DNA of 64,000 nucleotides from Xylocopa sonorina (GCF_050948175.1 NW_027490134.1:868001-932000); one strand, 5' to 3'. Shown: positions 1 to 10,743, counted from the stretch's first letter. Translations and numbers: made by a program. Notes: generated by a model from the letters alone, not told the origin.

Positions 1-2
1 GT

Positions 3-488
3 CACGGAGGCCATTGGACCGTCGGGGCGATCCTACCCATCCTTGATAGATGGGTGGGTCGTAGCAACGGACGGCTCACATTCCGAGCCACACAGGTGCT
101 GACCGGACATGGTTGTTTCGGTCAGTACCTGTGCCGAATCGGACGCGAGGCGACCGCGCGGTGCCACCATTGTGGCGCCGCGGAGGACTCGGCGCGGCAC
201 ACTCTCCAGGAGTGTCCAGCCTGGGAGGTGCCGCGTCGGGTGTTAGCGGCGGAGGTGTGTCCGGACCTCTCGTTGCCGAGCATTCTTTCGGGGATGCTTG
301 GTCGCGGGAGCGTCTGGCAGGCCATGATCTCCTTTTGCGAGGAGGTCATGGTCGCGAAGGAGGCCGCCGAGCGGGTTAGGGAGCAATCTCTGCCCGCTCG
401 ACGCTGCCTACGGGGTCGGCGTCGTAGACGTTTGCCCCGTTCCTCCTCACGGGGGGGGCTTCCACCCTCGGGTGGAAGTCACTTCTAA
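3..488 (+). CDS. Retrotransposon ORF2 C-terminus with CCHC zinc knuckle (partial)
   Basis: The frame is open from base 3, so this is the tail of a longer ORF2 lying outside the window. It encodes the conserved block LTFRATQVLTGHGCFGQYL and a zinc knuckle of the form CHHC-x8-H-x4-C (about bases 160-220). This knuckle is diagnostic of the region downstream of RT in R1-type ORF2. The protein ends in an Arg-rich tail. The homologous tail in copy D lies at 48,870-49,228. It would act in RNA or DNA binding during target-primed reverse transcription. No breaks are visible in this segment. Confidence 0.88.
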   Translation, partial: HGGHWTVGAILPILDRWVGRSNGRLTFRATQVLTGHGCFGQYLCRIGREATARCHHCGAAEDSARHTLQECPAWEVPRRVLAAEVCPDLSLPSILSGMLGRGSVWQAMISFCEEVMVAKEAAERVREQSLPARRCLRGRRRRRLPRSSSRGGLPPSGGSHF

Positions 489-1041
489 GAACCCTTCGGG
501 GGGAGGGACTTCGCCACCTTCGCCGCGCCTGCGGGCCACGATGGTGGCCGTTACGCCTCAGGGGCCACGACTCGGCATTTGTCGGGTCGTGGTATCGGGT
601 TTGACGCACCCGGGGCACCCAGTCAACCGGGCCAAGCCTGGCCCGAGGCGTCGACGACGCCCGTGCGGGGTGGACCATTTGGTCGGGCCCCACGTCTTTG
701 CACGGGCGTCGTCCGGGGGGCGCGGTCGGTACATTTGGGGGAATGTGCCGACCATTGCACGCGTCCTCCGGGACGGGAGCGGTGGCTGCGTGACCCAGCC
801 ATCGCTTACTACCTCGGACGGGGGAGTGTGTATCGTCGACCACACTCCCCTCCGGGAAGGGGGTCCTCCCAGTCACCATGGAGGGCCCCGGCGCGGGAGG
901 GGACCGGACGCGTTCGTCCAGAGTTCCCGGTCCCCTCCCCGCAGCGCCGAGGAAGGTCACCGTGGGGTTTTAGCCGGTAAGAGTCCGGCATACCCCCGGA
1001 GTTCCCCAGCTCCGGGGGATCCATGAGGATTTCCCCACGTT
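489..1041 (+). other. 3' UTR of copy A
   Basis: GC-rich non-coding segment between the ORF2 stop and the poly(A) tract. The first ~200 bases align with 43,016-43,182 downstream of copy C. The last ~70 bases align with the end of element D. Open frames in this stretch on either strand are shadows of GC-rich sequence and have no recognisable homology. Confidence 0.8.
973..1018 (+). promoter_or_regulatory. Tandem 3'-terminal RNA hairpins of copy A
   Basis: Hairpin 1 pairs GCCGG (973-977) with CCGGC (985-989) around the loop TAAGAGT. Hairpin 2 pairs CCCCCGGAG (993-1001) with CTCCGGGGG (1010-1018). Element D has hairpins at the same places with different bases but preserved pairing (49,546-49,593). 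In R1-clade elements the 3' UTR is the template recognised by the element's own reverse transcriptase, so these are candidate recognition structures. Confidence 0.7.
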
Positions 1042-1060
1042 AAAAAAAAAAAAAAAAAAA

Positions 1061-1093
1061 GGTTAGGTTAGGTTAGGTTAGGTTGGGTTCTAA
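1061..1093 (+). repeat. Telomere-type GGTTA repeats at a retrotransposon junction
   Basis: Four perfect GGTTA units (1,061-1,080) are followed by the degenerate units GGTTG and GGTTC, then TAA. (TTAGG)n is the ancestral insect telomere repeat. The tract separates the poly(A) tail of copy A from the 5' leader of copy B. The 13-mer GGTTGGGTTCTAA (1,081-1,093) occurs again directly after the poly(A) of element D at 49,626. Confidence 0.8.
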
Positions 1094-1641
1094 AGTTGTT
1101 GCTGTTTGCGACAACATGTGCCATCCCCACCTCCTCGTGGTGGAACCTGGGCACCGGAATTTTCCGGTGGCTAACGGGGCTCTGGCTTTTCGGGGATCGT
1201 GGATACTTAGTAGCCTCGGTGATGCTCTGGGGCGATGCCGGTGGGATCTTCGGATCCTGGCAGGGCCTCCCTTGCCGGTAAGGCCCAGAGTTGAGGGGTG
1301 AAATCGGTTGAAGCGGTCTCCCTCCCAGGGGCCACGGCCAGTTCTGGTCGTGGTACGGGGGGTTGCGTCCCCGGGATCCCATAGCTCGGCAGGGGTGGTG
1401 TTGCCCCTGTCGTAATACCGTAAAACCGGTGGTCATGTCTCACCGGAGCGGGGGGCTTGCCTTCATTGGCCGGCCCGCGAGGGGATAAACCTCTATAAAA
1501 AGTCCCTAGCCTCAAGCTGCGGTACGCGGCGAGGGGGCACGCCCAGTCCTCGCGGCTGGGCGTGGCCGGTGGGTGCATCGGTCTCTAGCGACCAACCCCG
1601 GGGATACTGGCGCCCCCCGGGTGTATTAGCCTTCCCCTGGC
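1081..1641 (+). other. 5' leader of copy B
   Basis: Non-coding GC-rich leader before the first ORF1 ATG. A ~75-base block near 1,127-1,190, containing CATCCCCACCTCCTC and GGTGGCTAACGGGGCTCTGG, is shared in reverse orientation with the small insertion at 45,585-46,103 inside element D. Internal promoters are expected in such leaders, but I cannot point to a defined motif. Confidence 0.65.
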
Positions 1642-4233
1642 ATGGCGGCTCTGCCAGGGGCGACTTTTATTTCCGACCCCACTCGTGGGATTCAATATGA
1701 GTTTTTCAATTTCACCAATAAAAAAACCGGGAATGGGGGGGATTATGACGAGGGGGCGGGGACCAGTCGGGTCCGAGTGGTCGCTGGCTCGAGACTTCCA
1801 TCCGTCTCGAGTAAAGTGCAAAATGCACTGCAGAGGGGCGCTGTTGTGGAGTCGGGGGATGCGTCCTACGACTCTGACACCTCGATAGGATCGGTTAGAT
1901 CCATTTTTGATATCGAGAGGCCATGCCCCAGATCAAAAAAGAGGGGCAGACCCCCTACCACAGGGGAATATGTGGGCCTCGCGGAGGCGAAGCGGGCCTA
2001 TGTGGAGGCCAAACGACAAGCGGAGCTCCTGGATCTCGAGCAGGAGATCCACGCCGGCAACAGCATGCCACCACCTCCCGGTAAGTCGGCGAAGCCTCTT
2101 CCAGAAATGGAGGATTTCCTCCAGGAGGCGAAAAATAAGCCCCTGGCGGACCTTGGTGCGTGGGCCCTAGAAGAGGCAGACAGGATCGAACTGTCCGACT
2201 GCCAAATCACGGAATTTAAAGGGCACGATCCAGCGCGACCTCAGGGTCAGCGCGAGAGTTTTGAGGGCGGCAGCCATGGAGCTGGCGCACAGGGTGGGAA
2301 ACCCGGCAGCTCAACCGCCGGATCTTGAAATTAAGGCGCTTAAAGCGCAGGTGGAGGCCTTGCAGGCGGAGAACCATCGCCTGCAAGGCAGACTAAGTGC
2401 GCTGGAGAGACGATCTCCAGGCCCGCCAGTAACATTAACGGCGGACCTGGAGATCGAGAGCCGCGCGGGGCCAGCACCGGCCTCGCCGGGGAAGAAAGCT
2501 GGGAGCTCATCCCCGCACAAAGGTGTCCCGGCACCAACGGATGATTCTGGGTCCGTCACATTGCAACAGGTGGCGGACTTGATCAATAATAAAATGGAGG
2601 ACCTTCTTAGGAAACTTCTTCCACCTAAGGAGCTGAAGGTCTTGCCTTCGGATGGCGCCACATCGCAGGCCTCCGAAGGGAAGACCACAAAGAAGAAGGA
2701 AAAGAAGAAGGATAGCACTCGAGAGGCATCCTCCAGTGGCAGCCAAGCGAAGCATTCCTCCGATGCGAAGAAGGCCATATCTGGGGGCGGAAAGAAGGTT
2801 AGAGCTGGCGCGCCAGGAGGCGAGGAAGAAGCAGCAGCGGCACCAGTACCTACACCAACAACTGGTGCATCTGGTGTCGCCAAAGAGTGTTCCTGGGCTC
2901 AGGTGGTAGGAAGAAAGTCCGCAAGGGCGGCTAAAAAGGCCCAATTGGCACCTGTACCGCCACCAAAGTCTCGAATAGATAAGAAGAGTGAAGAGAGGAC
3001 GAAATTGGGTCGGCTGCCGCGTACTGCAGCGGTGGCCTTGACCCTCCAGCCTGGCAGCAAAGCCACGTATCGCGACATAATGGTTGCTGCCAGGCAGAGG
3101 GTGAAGTTGGCGGATGTCGGGGTGGAATCCGTCCGCCCCAAGAAGTCGAGAACCGGTGGTCTCCTTTTGGAGATCGCTGGTCCTGAAAAGGAAGCCAAGG
3201 CTGCGGCCTTGGCGGAAAAATTGAAGGAGGCGTTAGCCGGCGACGGCGTAACGGTGGCCAGGCCCAGCAAGAAGGCTGACCTTCGTGTGCTGGGCTTGGA
3301 TGACTCGGTCACCCCTGTTGAGGTGGCCGAGGCCATTGCTGGCACCGGAGGGTGCCGGATGGAGGAACTCAAGACCGATTAATCCGGTCTTCGCCAAGAG
3401 GGCTAGGCACCCTTTGGGTGCAGTGCCCCCTGGCAGCGGCCAAGAAAGTGGTCGCTGCCGGCCGCATCCGGGTGGGGTGGGCAGATGCACGTATAGTAGT
3501 GCTGAAACCCCGCCCGGAGCAGTGCTACCGCTGCTGGGAGCTGGGTCATGTCCAGCAGCGGTGCACTGCGAAGGTGGATCGGTCTCACCTGTGTTACAGG
3601 TGTGGTGAGACCGGCCACCAGGCGGGCCTTTGCACCGCGGCCGCCCCTGTTTGCCTCGTGTGCAAGGAGGCAGGGCGGCCCGCGGACCACAGGACGGGGG
3701 GCAAGTCGTGCTCCCCGCCTAAGGCCCGCCGAAGCGGCAAGGGGGCACAGCCGTCGTCGGCTGCGCATAAGGGAGGAAACAACATGGAGAAGAAGACCAA
3801 AATCCCCAGTGTCCATAAAGGGGGTGGTGTAGTTGCACCACCCTCCAACGTGGGACGTTCCAGTGGGGGTGGTGCATCCGCACCACCCTCCATCGCGGGA
3901 GGTTCCGGCGGGGGTGGTGCGTCCGCATCACCCTCCATCGCGGGATGTTCCGGCGGGGGTGGTGCGACCGCATCACCCTCCAACGTGGGAGGATCCAGCG
4001 GGGGTGGTGCGGCCGCATCATCCTCCACCGTGGGATGTACGAGTTTTATGGACACTGGGGATGAGTTTGAGCGGGCCGAAAATCCCGCTCACACGGATGA
4101 TGTTGGCCGGGGGAGGCCATGGACACGGCTTAAAGTTCACGCCTCCTCACGGTCACATCATCCAGACCAATCTCAACCATGCCATCGCAGCACAGGACCT
4201 AATGGTTCAAGGTCTCTGCGGTGGCATGGTTGA
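1642..4233 (+). pseudogene. Retrotransposon ORF1 (gag-like), frameshifted
   Basis: Starts at the ATG at 1,642. The order is an N-terminal region with the conserved block KRGRPPTTGEYVGLAEAKRA (shared with element D), a coiled-coil-like Leu/Gln/Glu stretch (~2,330-2,410), a Lys/Ala-rich linker, a conserved domain (~3,010-3,350), and three zinc knuckles (~3,520-3,720), followed by 45-bp repeats. The gag protein would coat element RNA. The frame changes near 2,205 and again near 3,376. At the second site copy C has an extra base that copy B lacks, so a one-base deletion is likely. The distal part ends at 4,233, overlapping ORF2. Confidence 0.88.
3823..4047 (+). repeat. 45-bp in-frame minisatellite in gag
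   Basis: Five tandem 45-bp units start at 3,823, 3,868, 3,913, 3,958 and 4,003. Each encodes a 15-residue Gly/Ser/Pro-rich unit of the type GGGASAPPSIAGGSS after the zinc knuckles of ORF1. The tract is also open in a second plus frame and on the minus strand. Copy C has the same array with five to six units (41,434-41,703). Element D lacks it. Confidence 0.9.
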
Positions 4234-5888
4234 GTTGGTCGTCGCTGCGGAGTCGTACCGGGTTCTCCAGCGCCCGTCCTGGGCTGGGGACCTGGACGAC
4301 TCCGTGGTGGTCGCCCAGTCGGTCCCGTCACGGATCCGGCCGATAGCGCTCGTTGCGCGCGGCCACGGGTTCGTGGCGGTCGACTGGGCGGATTGTCTGG
4401 TGGTGGGCGTATACGCGCCTCCGAGGTGGCCCCTCAGTCGTTTCGACACTTTACTGGACGAGCTGCAGCGCTTAATCTCATCGCACGCAGCTCGTCCAGT
4501 GTTCGTCCTCGGGGACTTTAATGCTCACGCATCCGCGTGGCACTCCCCGAGGACGGACCAGAGGGGTCACTCGGTGTTGGACTGGGCGGCTGGTCTGAGT
4601 CTCCGGTTGTTAAACCGGGGCTCGACCAGCACGTGCGTGCGGTACCAGGGCGAGAGTATCGTGGATATATCTTTCGCAAACGCCCTGGCCGCGCGTCGTG
4701 TGTCGGGGTGGAGGGTCGACGACGTGGAGACCCTCTCAGACCATGCGTACATACGCATAGAGGTCTCCACGCCTCCCCCGACCCGCCCATCAGCCCACCA
4801 CCAGAAGAGGTGGGCCCTGAGGGGCATGGATGAGGACGCCCTGATGGCGGCCGTTCTCGCAGTGGCCTGGCCGGGCGTTCCGGCTGGGCCAGTGGAGGTT
4901 AACGCGGAGGCGGATTGGTTCGCGGACGTTATGTCATCTATTTGCGACGTGGCGATGCCGCGTGTCCGCGCCAATCCGCCCCGCCGCCCGGTGTACTGGT
5001 GGAGCGACGCGATACAGCGTCTCCGCGCTGATTGCGGGGTCGCTCGCCGCCAGTACACCCGGGCGAGGCGTCGACGCACAACCGACGCGGCGAGAACGGC
5101 ACAGCTGTACGCTGACTATCGTGCACTCACGAAGCAGCTGCAGCTGGCCATCAGGAGTGCCAAGGCTCAGGCCTGGGACGGACTCCTCTCGAAGCTCCGT
5201 GAGGATCCATGGGGGCGCCCCTACAAGCTTGTGATGGACAAGCTACGTCCATGGGCGCCTCCACTCACGGAGACGATGGACCCTCCGCTCCTGGAGCGGG
5301 TGGTCGGCACTTTATTCCCATCTGGGGAGGTGTCGGCCCCCGCTCACACCACCGACCATGTCTCATGGTCACAGGAGCTGGAGGTGTCCGGGGAGGAGCT
5401 GGCCTATGCCGTCAGGCGCATGGGGGAACGTAACACCGCCCCCGGCCCTGACGGCATACCAGGCCGCGCCTGGGTCATGGCACTGAGCGTCCTCGGTCCC
5501 CGTCTGTGCAGGCTTTTTAACGCCTGCCTCCAGACGGGGACGATTCCACTTCGGTGGAAATGCGGACGGATGGTCCTCCTCAAGAAGGATAACAGGCCCG
5601 CGGAGTCGCCCTCCGCCTACAGGCCCATCGTGTTGCTGGACGAGGTCGGGAAGCTCTTCGAACGCATCGTTCAACGTCGCCTCGTCCAGCACCTGTCTCG
5701 CGTAGGACCCGACCTGGCCGAGTGCCAGTTCGGCTTCCGGGAGGGACGGTCGACTATCGACGCGATTTCGCGCGTCAAGTCCCTCTCGGACTCGGTCACG
5801 TCTAGGGGAGGGGTTGCTCTGGCTGTCTCGCTTGACATCCAGAACGCCTTCAACTCTCTCTCCTGGACGGCCATCCGCGGGGCCCTCG
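4097..5888 (+). CDS. Retrotransposon ORF2: endonuclease and reverse transcriptase (truncated by gap)
   Basis: ATG candidates at 4,097 and 4,100. Homology to element D begins near 4,160 (QTNLNHAIAAQDLMVQ). An APE-type endonuclease follows, with VLGDFNAH (~4,507) and LSDHAYI (~4,735), the usual catalytic and SDH regions. A linker leads into RT with NTAPGPDGIPGRAW, SAYRPIVLLDEVGKLFE, FGFREGRSTIDAI and the motif A block SLDIQNAFNSL (~5,828-5,860), whose Asp is intact. The catalytic YADD block would lie inside or beyond the gap. The frame is open throughout. It makes first-strand cDNA by target-primed reverse transcription. Confidence 0.9.
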
Positions 5889-5988
5889 NNNNNNNNNNNN
5901 NNNNNNNNNNNNNNNNNNNNNNNNNNNNNNNNNNNNNNNNNNNNNNNNNNNNNNNNNNNNNNNNNNNNNNNNNNNNNNNNNNNNNNNN
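5889..5988. other. Assembly gap of 100 N
   Basis: Exactly 100 N, the convention for a gap of unknown size. The left side is R1-clade RT and the right side is minus-strand piggyBac, so the two flanks are unrelated and their adjacency is unproven. Protein frames drawn through the gap are meaningless. Confidence 0.99.
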
Positions 5989-6360
5989 GACAATTTATAT
6001 TCTATCATGTTGCCATTCAATTCAATATATAATCTAAATGCAATAAACAGTGCGCACTTTAAAAGAAATGAGACTGTCTTCTTTGTTCGCTTCACTGTTT
6101 TTCTCACGATGGAATAATATGATAAATAATTATCTGCCAAATCTGCACCCATCATATATTTATTATATTCTATAACGGAATAAGGTTTTGCAAGTTCTTG
6201 TTTAGTTTTCCTGTGTATTTTATTTGTTTTCATTAATTCTCCCGAATGTATCGTGGAAACCATGTGTACGACATTCTGTTTCGTCTTCCACGCCGATACT
6301 AAAACTACAGCCATTCTTTTGCATGTATAATCTCCAGTTTTCAATCCGAAATGCAGTAAA
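5989..6360 (-). pseudogene. piggyBac transposase fragment (C-terminal half)
   Basis: Read on the minus strand it encodes YNKYMMGADLADNYLSYYSI followed by RKTVKRTKK. This is the characteristic piggyBac (DDE_Tnp_1_7) block containing the third catalytic Asp and the basic segment after it. The upstream residues resemble the beta-rich core. The fragment is cut by the gap on its C-terminal side and by loss of homology near 6,360 on its N-terminal side, so no terminal repeats can be assigned. It differs from the two piggyBac copies at 12.9-16.2 kb. Confidence 0.8.
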
Positions 6361-6654
6361 GACTCAGGAACACCCCTATTTAATTCTACTTATACTTGAA
6401 TAATTCTTACTTTGATCGTTTCTAAACTATCGCATAAGTTTTATGTTTTGGGCATAAAAAATGAAGATCGACATAACCATGGCCAGTACATACAAATCGA
6501 TGTACAAGATACTCAAACCAGCAAAAAATTGCACATCATGATAGGATCAGCGCACAAGCGTCAGACACAGAAACCAGCGTTTTCGCGAGGCCGGCGCTCA
6601 AGTGACATACTCAAAAACCCGCGTTATCATGGGAACGGCTGTCAATGTCTTAGC
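6361..6654. other. Unassigned spacer
   Basis: About 290 bases between the piggyBac fragment and the first satellite unit. The plus-strand open frame crossing it (6,412-6,747) runs into satellite sequence and has no recognisable domain, so I do not call it a gene. Confidence 0.5.
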
Positions 6655-7115
6655 AGCTTCAGGTCTTCAAACGAATATGAATTGTACAGTTCCATGCAAT
6701 GGAATGGAGCTTCATGGTGTCTGTGTGTCAAAACAGAAGAGTGCTAATGCTCTATGCAATGCGATGGCGCATAGCATTTCATCGTTTCGAGGTAAGTAAG
6801 CGGTATACTTCGATGCATAGCATAATGCTTACCTGCTTCTACATTTTAAGAGAAAGTAAATAAAGCACCATTCATTGCAATGGCCCACCTGATTTCAATA
6901 ATTCGAAATAAATAAGCTGTAATCTTCTATGGATAGCATTATGCTTATTTGCTTCTGCACTTCAAGAGAATGAGGATTCTACAGTTCCATGCAACGGGAT
7001 GCCGCTTCATAGTGTCAGCTTGTCAAAGCAGTAGAGTTTTAATGCTCCATGCAAAGCGATAGCGCATTTCATGTCAAGTTCTCAAAGTATGTAAGCAGTA
7101 ATCTTCTATGCATAA
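6655..7115 (+). repeat. ~178-bp satellite (type 1), block 1
   Basis: About 2.5 units of a satellite with landmarks TCCATGCAA-CGGGATGG, TAATGCTCCATGCAATGCGA, CTCATTTCAACGTTTC and TTCTATGCATAGCATTATGC. The same units resume at 12,059 after the LTR element and at 16,222 after the piggyBac nest, so these blocks were once contiguous. Confidence 0.85.
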
Positions 7116-7360
7116 TGTAGAAAACTCATTAATTAAAGACAACTACAAGATTTTGTAAATCATTAAATAGTTTCTTTCAACTGAGATATTACTCCAAGGA
7201 CTGCTAATGAACAACTGCTTCATCGTTTTAAAACACACAGGAAATCTCATTTATACCGCACATTCGCTCCCGCTCGCATTCTAGAATATTCCACGCACCT
7301 AACATTTGAAACTTGAATTATTGATTAGCTTTTAAATTAAGATAATTTCTTTATCCTTCA
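7116..7360 (-). repeat. LTR (3' LTR on element strand)
   Basis: 245 bp, TG..CA ends. It aligns along its length with 11,811-12,058, including the shared segment AAGATTTTGTAAATCATTAA, but with many substitutions and small indels, which suggests an old insertion. Confidence 0.88.
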
Positions 7361-7616
7361 CTCAGCCGTCCTGCATGAACATTCGGCCCGAATGTCTTCA
7401 TTCATATCGTCTTCGATTTCAGATAAATATCATAGATTCCTTCGATCCATAATTTCATAGTATTTGCTGACATAGATGTTTGTAGCGTTCCTTCTCCTTC
7501 CCCTACCTTTCAAACTACAAATCGTTGATTGCGTAAAACTCGTGCAACTTCATACGGTTCAAAATATTTATGAGGTATATTTAGACCAGGACTCTGTTGC
7601 ATACGTTTAATTGCTA

Positions 7617-8660
7617 CTAAATGTCCTTCACGATAAATTCTAGCTTCTTGTCTACTCTTGTCAAAAGTTCGCCTATTCTCTTGTTGGATCCTGGATATAT
7701 TTTTACTTGCTTGAGTCGTAGTTCATCTCGTTTATCTTGAAAACGTGCGATCCATTCCTTTGCAAGTATGTCTCGGATGTCAAGATGTTCTACAAGGCGT
7801 GAATGTGTCCCAGAGAGAAGATGAAATGGTGACGCACCAATACGTCGATGTACTGTTGATTTCAAACATTGTTGATCTACTTCTAAACACTTTCATCAAT
7901 CACAGGGCTTAGGTGCAGCTAATTTTGCTGACAACAGTATGAATGTTCTATTACGACGTTCAACTTGACCATTAGCTCTAGAATTTCCTGTTGTAGTTGA
8001 AACATGTTCTATATTTTCTTCTTGAGAATATTGCTTGAAATCATTTGCTGTGAAAGCCGTTCCCCTACCAGAAATAATTCGACGCGGATTACAGAAAACA
8101 GTCGCTTGCTTCTTCAGGCGTGACAAAACTTCAGCTGTAGTAGTAGATTTTGCGACATAAAGCCATGTAAATTTTGTAAAAGCATTTACCATTATAAATA
8201 TGTACTGATACGTCTTTTTGTTGATGGCAGCGATCCCAGATGATCGATATGAAATATATCAAAAGGAATATTCCCCTGTCCAGTTGGATTGAAATGACAC
8301 TCCTGTTTCCCCTGCATCTTTTCGGCTAAGATGCATGCAACGCAATTTCTTACCACCTTTACAACTTATTACCGAAGATTTGGAATCCAATAATCTTTAC
8401 GTACGATAGCTTCAGGCTTGACCACAGAAAAATGTCCACACTCATGAACTTGCCTTATTTCATGTAACTGCATCCGACATGGTACTACTAGTTGAATATC
8501 ACCTCCAGACTTTCTGTACAGAAAATTTCCCCGTAGAACATAATCATTCGTCTTGTTTTGAAGTATTAAATCTCGAAGTTTCATTACAGTCTCATCTTCT
8601 TCCTGTGCTTTCCACAAATGTGTTGTAAGACTTGCATCAAATTCATCGATTAGGAAATTC
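7617..8660 (-). pseudogene. LTR-element integrase, broken
   Basis: The zinc-binding N-terminal region (HEIRQVHECGHFSVVK, ~8,400-8,470) precedes the catalytic core. The core retains RANGQVERRNRT with the catalytic Glu (~7,940-7,975), but the second Asp position reads SGRGTAF, where SDRGTAF is usual, so the DDE triad is incomplete. A C-terminal segment follows at 7,617-7,865. Intervening frames are disrupted. Confidence 0.82.
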
Positions 8661-8689
8661 GTAGGTGGGGGATTTCAACTAAGTGCATC

Positions 8690-9943
8690 AACATGTATCA
8701 TGTTCTTCCCTGGACGATGCTCTATCCGGTAATCAAATTCTTCTGACGACAATGCCCATCGCGTAACTCACAAACAAACATCTTTCTTATTCATTGTAAG
8801 AGTAAAAGCTCGGCAATCAATAGCAATAACAAACGAAATTCCTAATAAATGAATTTCTAATTTCTTTAACGCGTTTACTATTGCTAAAACCTCAAACTCA
8901 TAGCTACTGTATTTAGATTCAGCAGAAGTTGCCTTATCTCTAGAAAATAATATACAGGGTTAAAAGGTTGATCTTCGTTATTTCTTTGAAGTAAAATCGC
9001 TCCGTACCCTAACGCAGAAGCATCTGTATGCAACTCCACCTCTACTTCTACTTAATATAAATTCAACATTGATTTCTCACTCAATAAAAGTTTATGTCGT
9101 ATGAATGCTTCCTTTTCAGTAGCTCCAAAACAGAATTTAGTATTCGCTTGCAGTAGGTTAGACAAATATTGCGCAATTACAGGGTATTCACGAATAAATT
9201 TACGAAAACGCCCGATAAGTCCAAGTAAACTTTGTACTTGTTTAACATTTGTCGGCTCTGGAAATCTTCGGACTGCATCAGTTTTAGTGAGGGGCGAACA
9301 CAACCATTGTAGATTACATGCCCGAGGAATCCGACAGAAGTTTGCACAAAACAACATTCTTCCCAACTGAATATTAAACCGGCTTCGCTCGCTACAATTA
9401 AAACCCTTTTATGATTTTTTATCCCACGTTCAATATCATTTGATGAAATAATCAGACCATCCATGTATGCTAAATCTGTTCTTTCGCGGATAAGATCTCT
9501 AAATATGGTATTTATAAATCTTTGAAAAACTGCTGGAGAATTACATAGACCAAAAAGAACTCGTAAGAATTCATAATGACCATCTGGTACAATAAATGCT
9601 GTATACTTTCTATCTAATCTAATTGATCTTTAATCAATTGTAACGGATATCTATATTTAATAATCTTCTTATTAATTTGTCGATAATCCACACATAATCT
9701 AATCGAATCATTTTTCTTCCGAACGCGAATAACCGGACTCGCATAATCAGAAGTAGATAACTAAGCGGCTCCAGCCATAATCCAGTATTCTATCTGCACA
9801 TTAACAATCTCTTTTTGCGACGCTGACAATCGTTTCGTCGATTGATATATAGACTCTTCGCCTTTCAATATTAATTTCATTGCAATTTCAGGTTCAAAGG
9901 TTTCACTCGGTTTGTAATTACTAACACGATATTCTATTGCCAC
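8690..9943 (-). pseudogene. LTR-element reverse transcriptase and RNase H, broken
   Basis: Order on the minus strand: an RT N-terminal block (RLSASQKEIVNVQIEYWI), LCVDYRQINKK with the RYPL motif, a GLCNSPAVFQRF block, then YMDG at the catalytic box (9,456-9,467), where YxDD is expected. The second catalytic Asp has become Gly. FLGHVI and the connection domain follow, then RNase H with LHTDASALGYGAILLQ (~8,990-9,040). Several stops and frame changes lie between these blocks. Confidence 0.85.
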
Positions 9944-9946
9944 TCG

Positions 9947-10743
9947 CTAATCTACTTCTAACACGTCACTCGTTACATCTATTTTAAATATTTCCGGTAC
10001 AATATTTTCTTTATCAACAATTTTGCGTGTTACTTTTGGTAATGGACGAAAGTTTACTTTACCACCTCTAATGCTAACATCGGTTACATTTAAGAAATTC
10101 ATTCCTATCAACAGCTTGTGCCCAACAATGGTGTCGGAGATTACTTGTCTACAAGTCGGATATGAGTGCCCATCTATGGTAATTTCTACTTGAAATTCAC
10201 CAAATGTCGTATCATTTTTTGAATCTATACCATCGAAATGCAATTGCGTCGTAATTGCAGAAAACCAAGCTTAATATACTCGTCTGGGCGAATTAAACTA
10301 GAATCACTTCCTGAATCTATTAATGCTTCGATCTCGTATCTATTAAGTAATACATTTTTGAGATACTTTCGGTACGATACTCTTAATGTCGCGCAGCTCT
10401 CTTCACTCGCTTTAGATTTTTTGGGACATTTCGACGCAATATGTCCACGTTCTTGACAAATAAAACAGTTTACACCGCGATGTTTCGTTGGACAATTCAT
10501 GCTAATATGATCATGCCCACCACAATTATAACATCGTACAATATTACAGGTGAACTCTTTTATCTTACCCACATTTACCACCTCTTTTCGTTCATTTCTA
10601 TCGAAATTGTCTTCACACTTTTCAAACTTTGTTGACATTTGTACACTCGACAAACCTTGATCTCGAAGAATTACCTTTTCAAACGCTTTCGAAAGTTGAT
10701 TGGTTGTTGTAAACTGTTGAATACGCGCCTGGTTCCGGAGCAT
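9947..10743 (-). pseudogene. LTR-element nucleocapsid zinc knuckles and aspartic protease
   Basis: Two CCHC knuckles, CYNCGGHDHISMNC and CFICQERGHIASKC, are followed by the retropepsin signature EALIDSGSDSSLI, with the catalytic Asp in DSG. A frame change occurs near 10,240, after which the C-terminal half of the protease continues (GHKLLIGMNFL block). The knuckles bind element RNA and the protease would mature the Gag-Pol polyprotein. Confidence 0.85.

Larger units (their letters stand above)
1..1060 (+). mobile_element. R1-clade non-LTR retrotransposon, 3' end (copy A)
   Basis: The left window edge cuts into the C-terminal part of an R1-clade ORF2. A GC-rich 3' UTR follows, then a 19-nt poly(A) run (1,042-1,060). 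The same C-terminus and 3' UTR recur at 42,500-43,182 (copy C) with few differences, so A and C are one family. The element is joined on its 3' side to four GGTTA units, as expected for insertion into insect telomeric repeats in the orientation of SART-type elements. That placement is inference from the junction. Confidence 0.9.
1081..5888 (+). mobile_element. R1-clade non-LTR retrotransposon (copy B), cut by gap
   Basis: Head-to-tail with copy A. It consists of a 5' leader (about 1,081-1,641), gag-like ORF1, then an endonuclease-RT ORF2 that runs into the assembly gap within the RT domain. ORF1 and ORF2 overlap in different frames, as is usual in this clade. Compared with copies C and D, ORF1 carries two frameshifts, so this copy is not autonomous as assembled. 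Confidence 0.9.

Noticed and set aside
489..1026. Several long overlapping frames on both strands in the 3' UTR of copy A
   Set aside because: GC-rich sequence gives few stops by chance. The region aligns with the non-coding 3' UTR of copy C, and none of the frames contains a recognisable domain.
2311..4055. Minus-strand frames opposite gag, including a Pro/His-rich one over the 45-bp repeats
   Set aside because: They mirror a coding region of biased composition. The plus-strand gag has homologous copies with zinc knuckles, and the antisense products match nothing.
5989..6037. Continuation of the copy B ORF2 frame through the N gap to a stop at 6,037
   Set aside because: Translation across N is meaningless and the right flank is piggyBac on the other strand.
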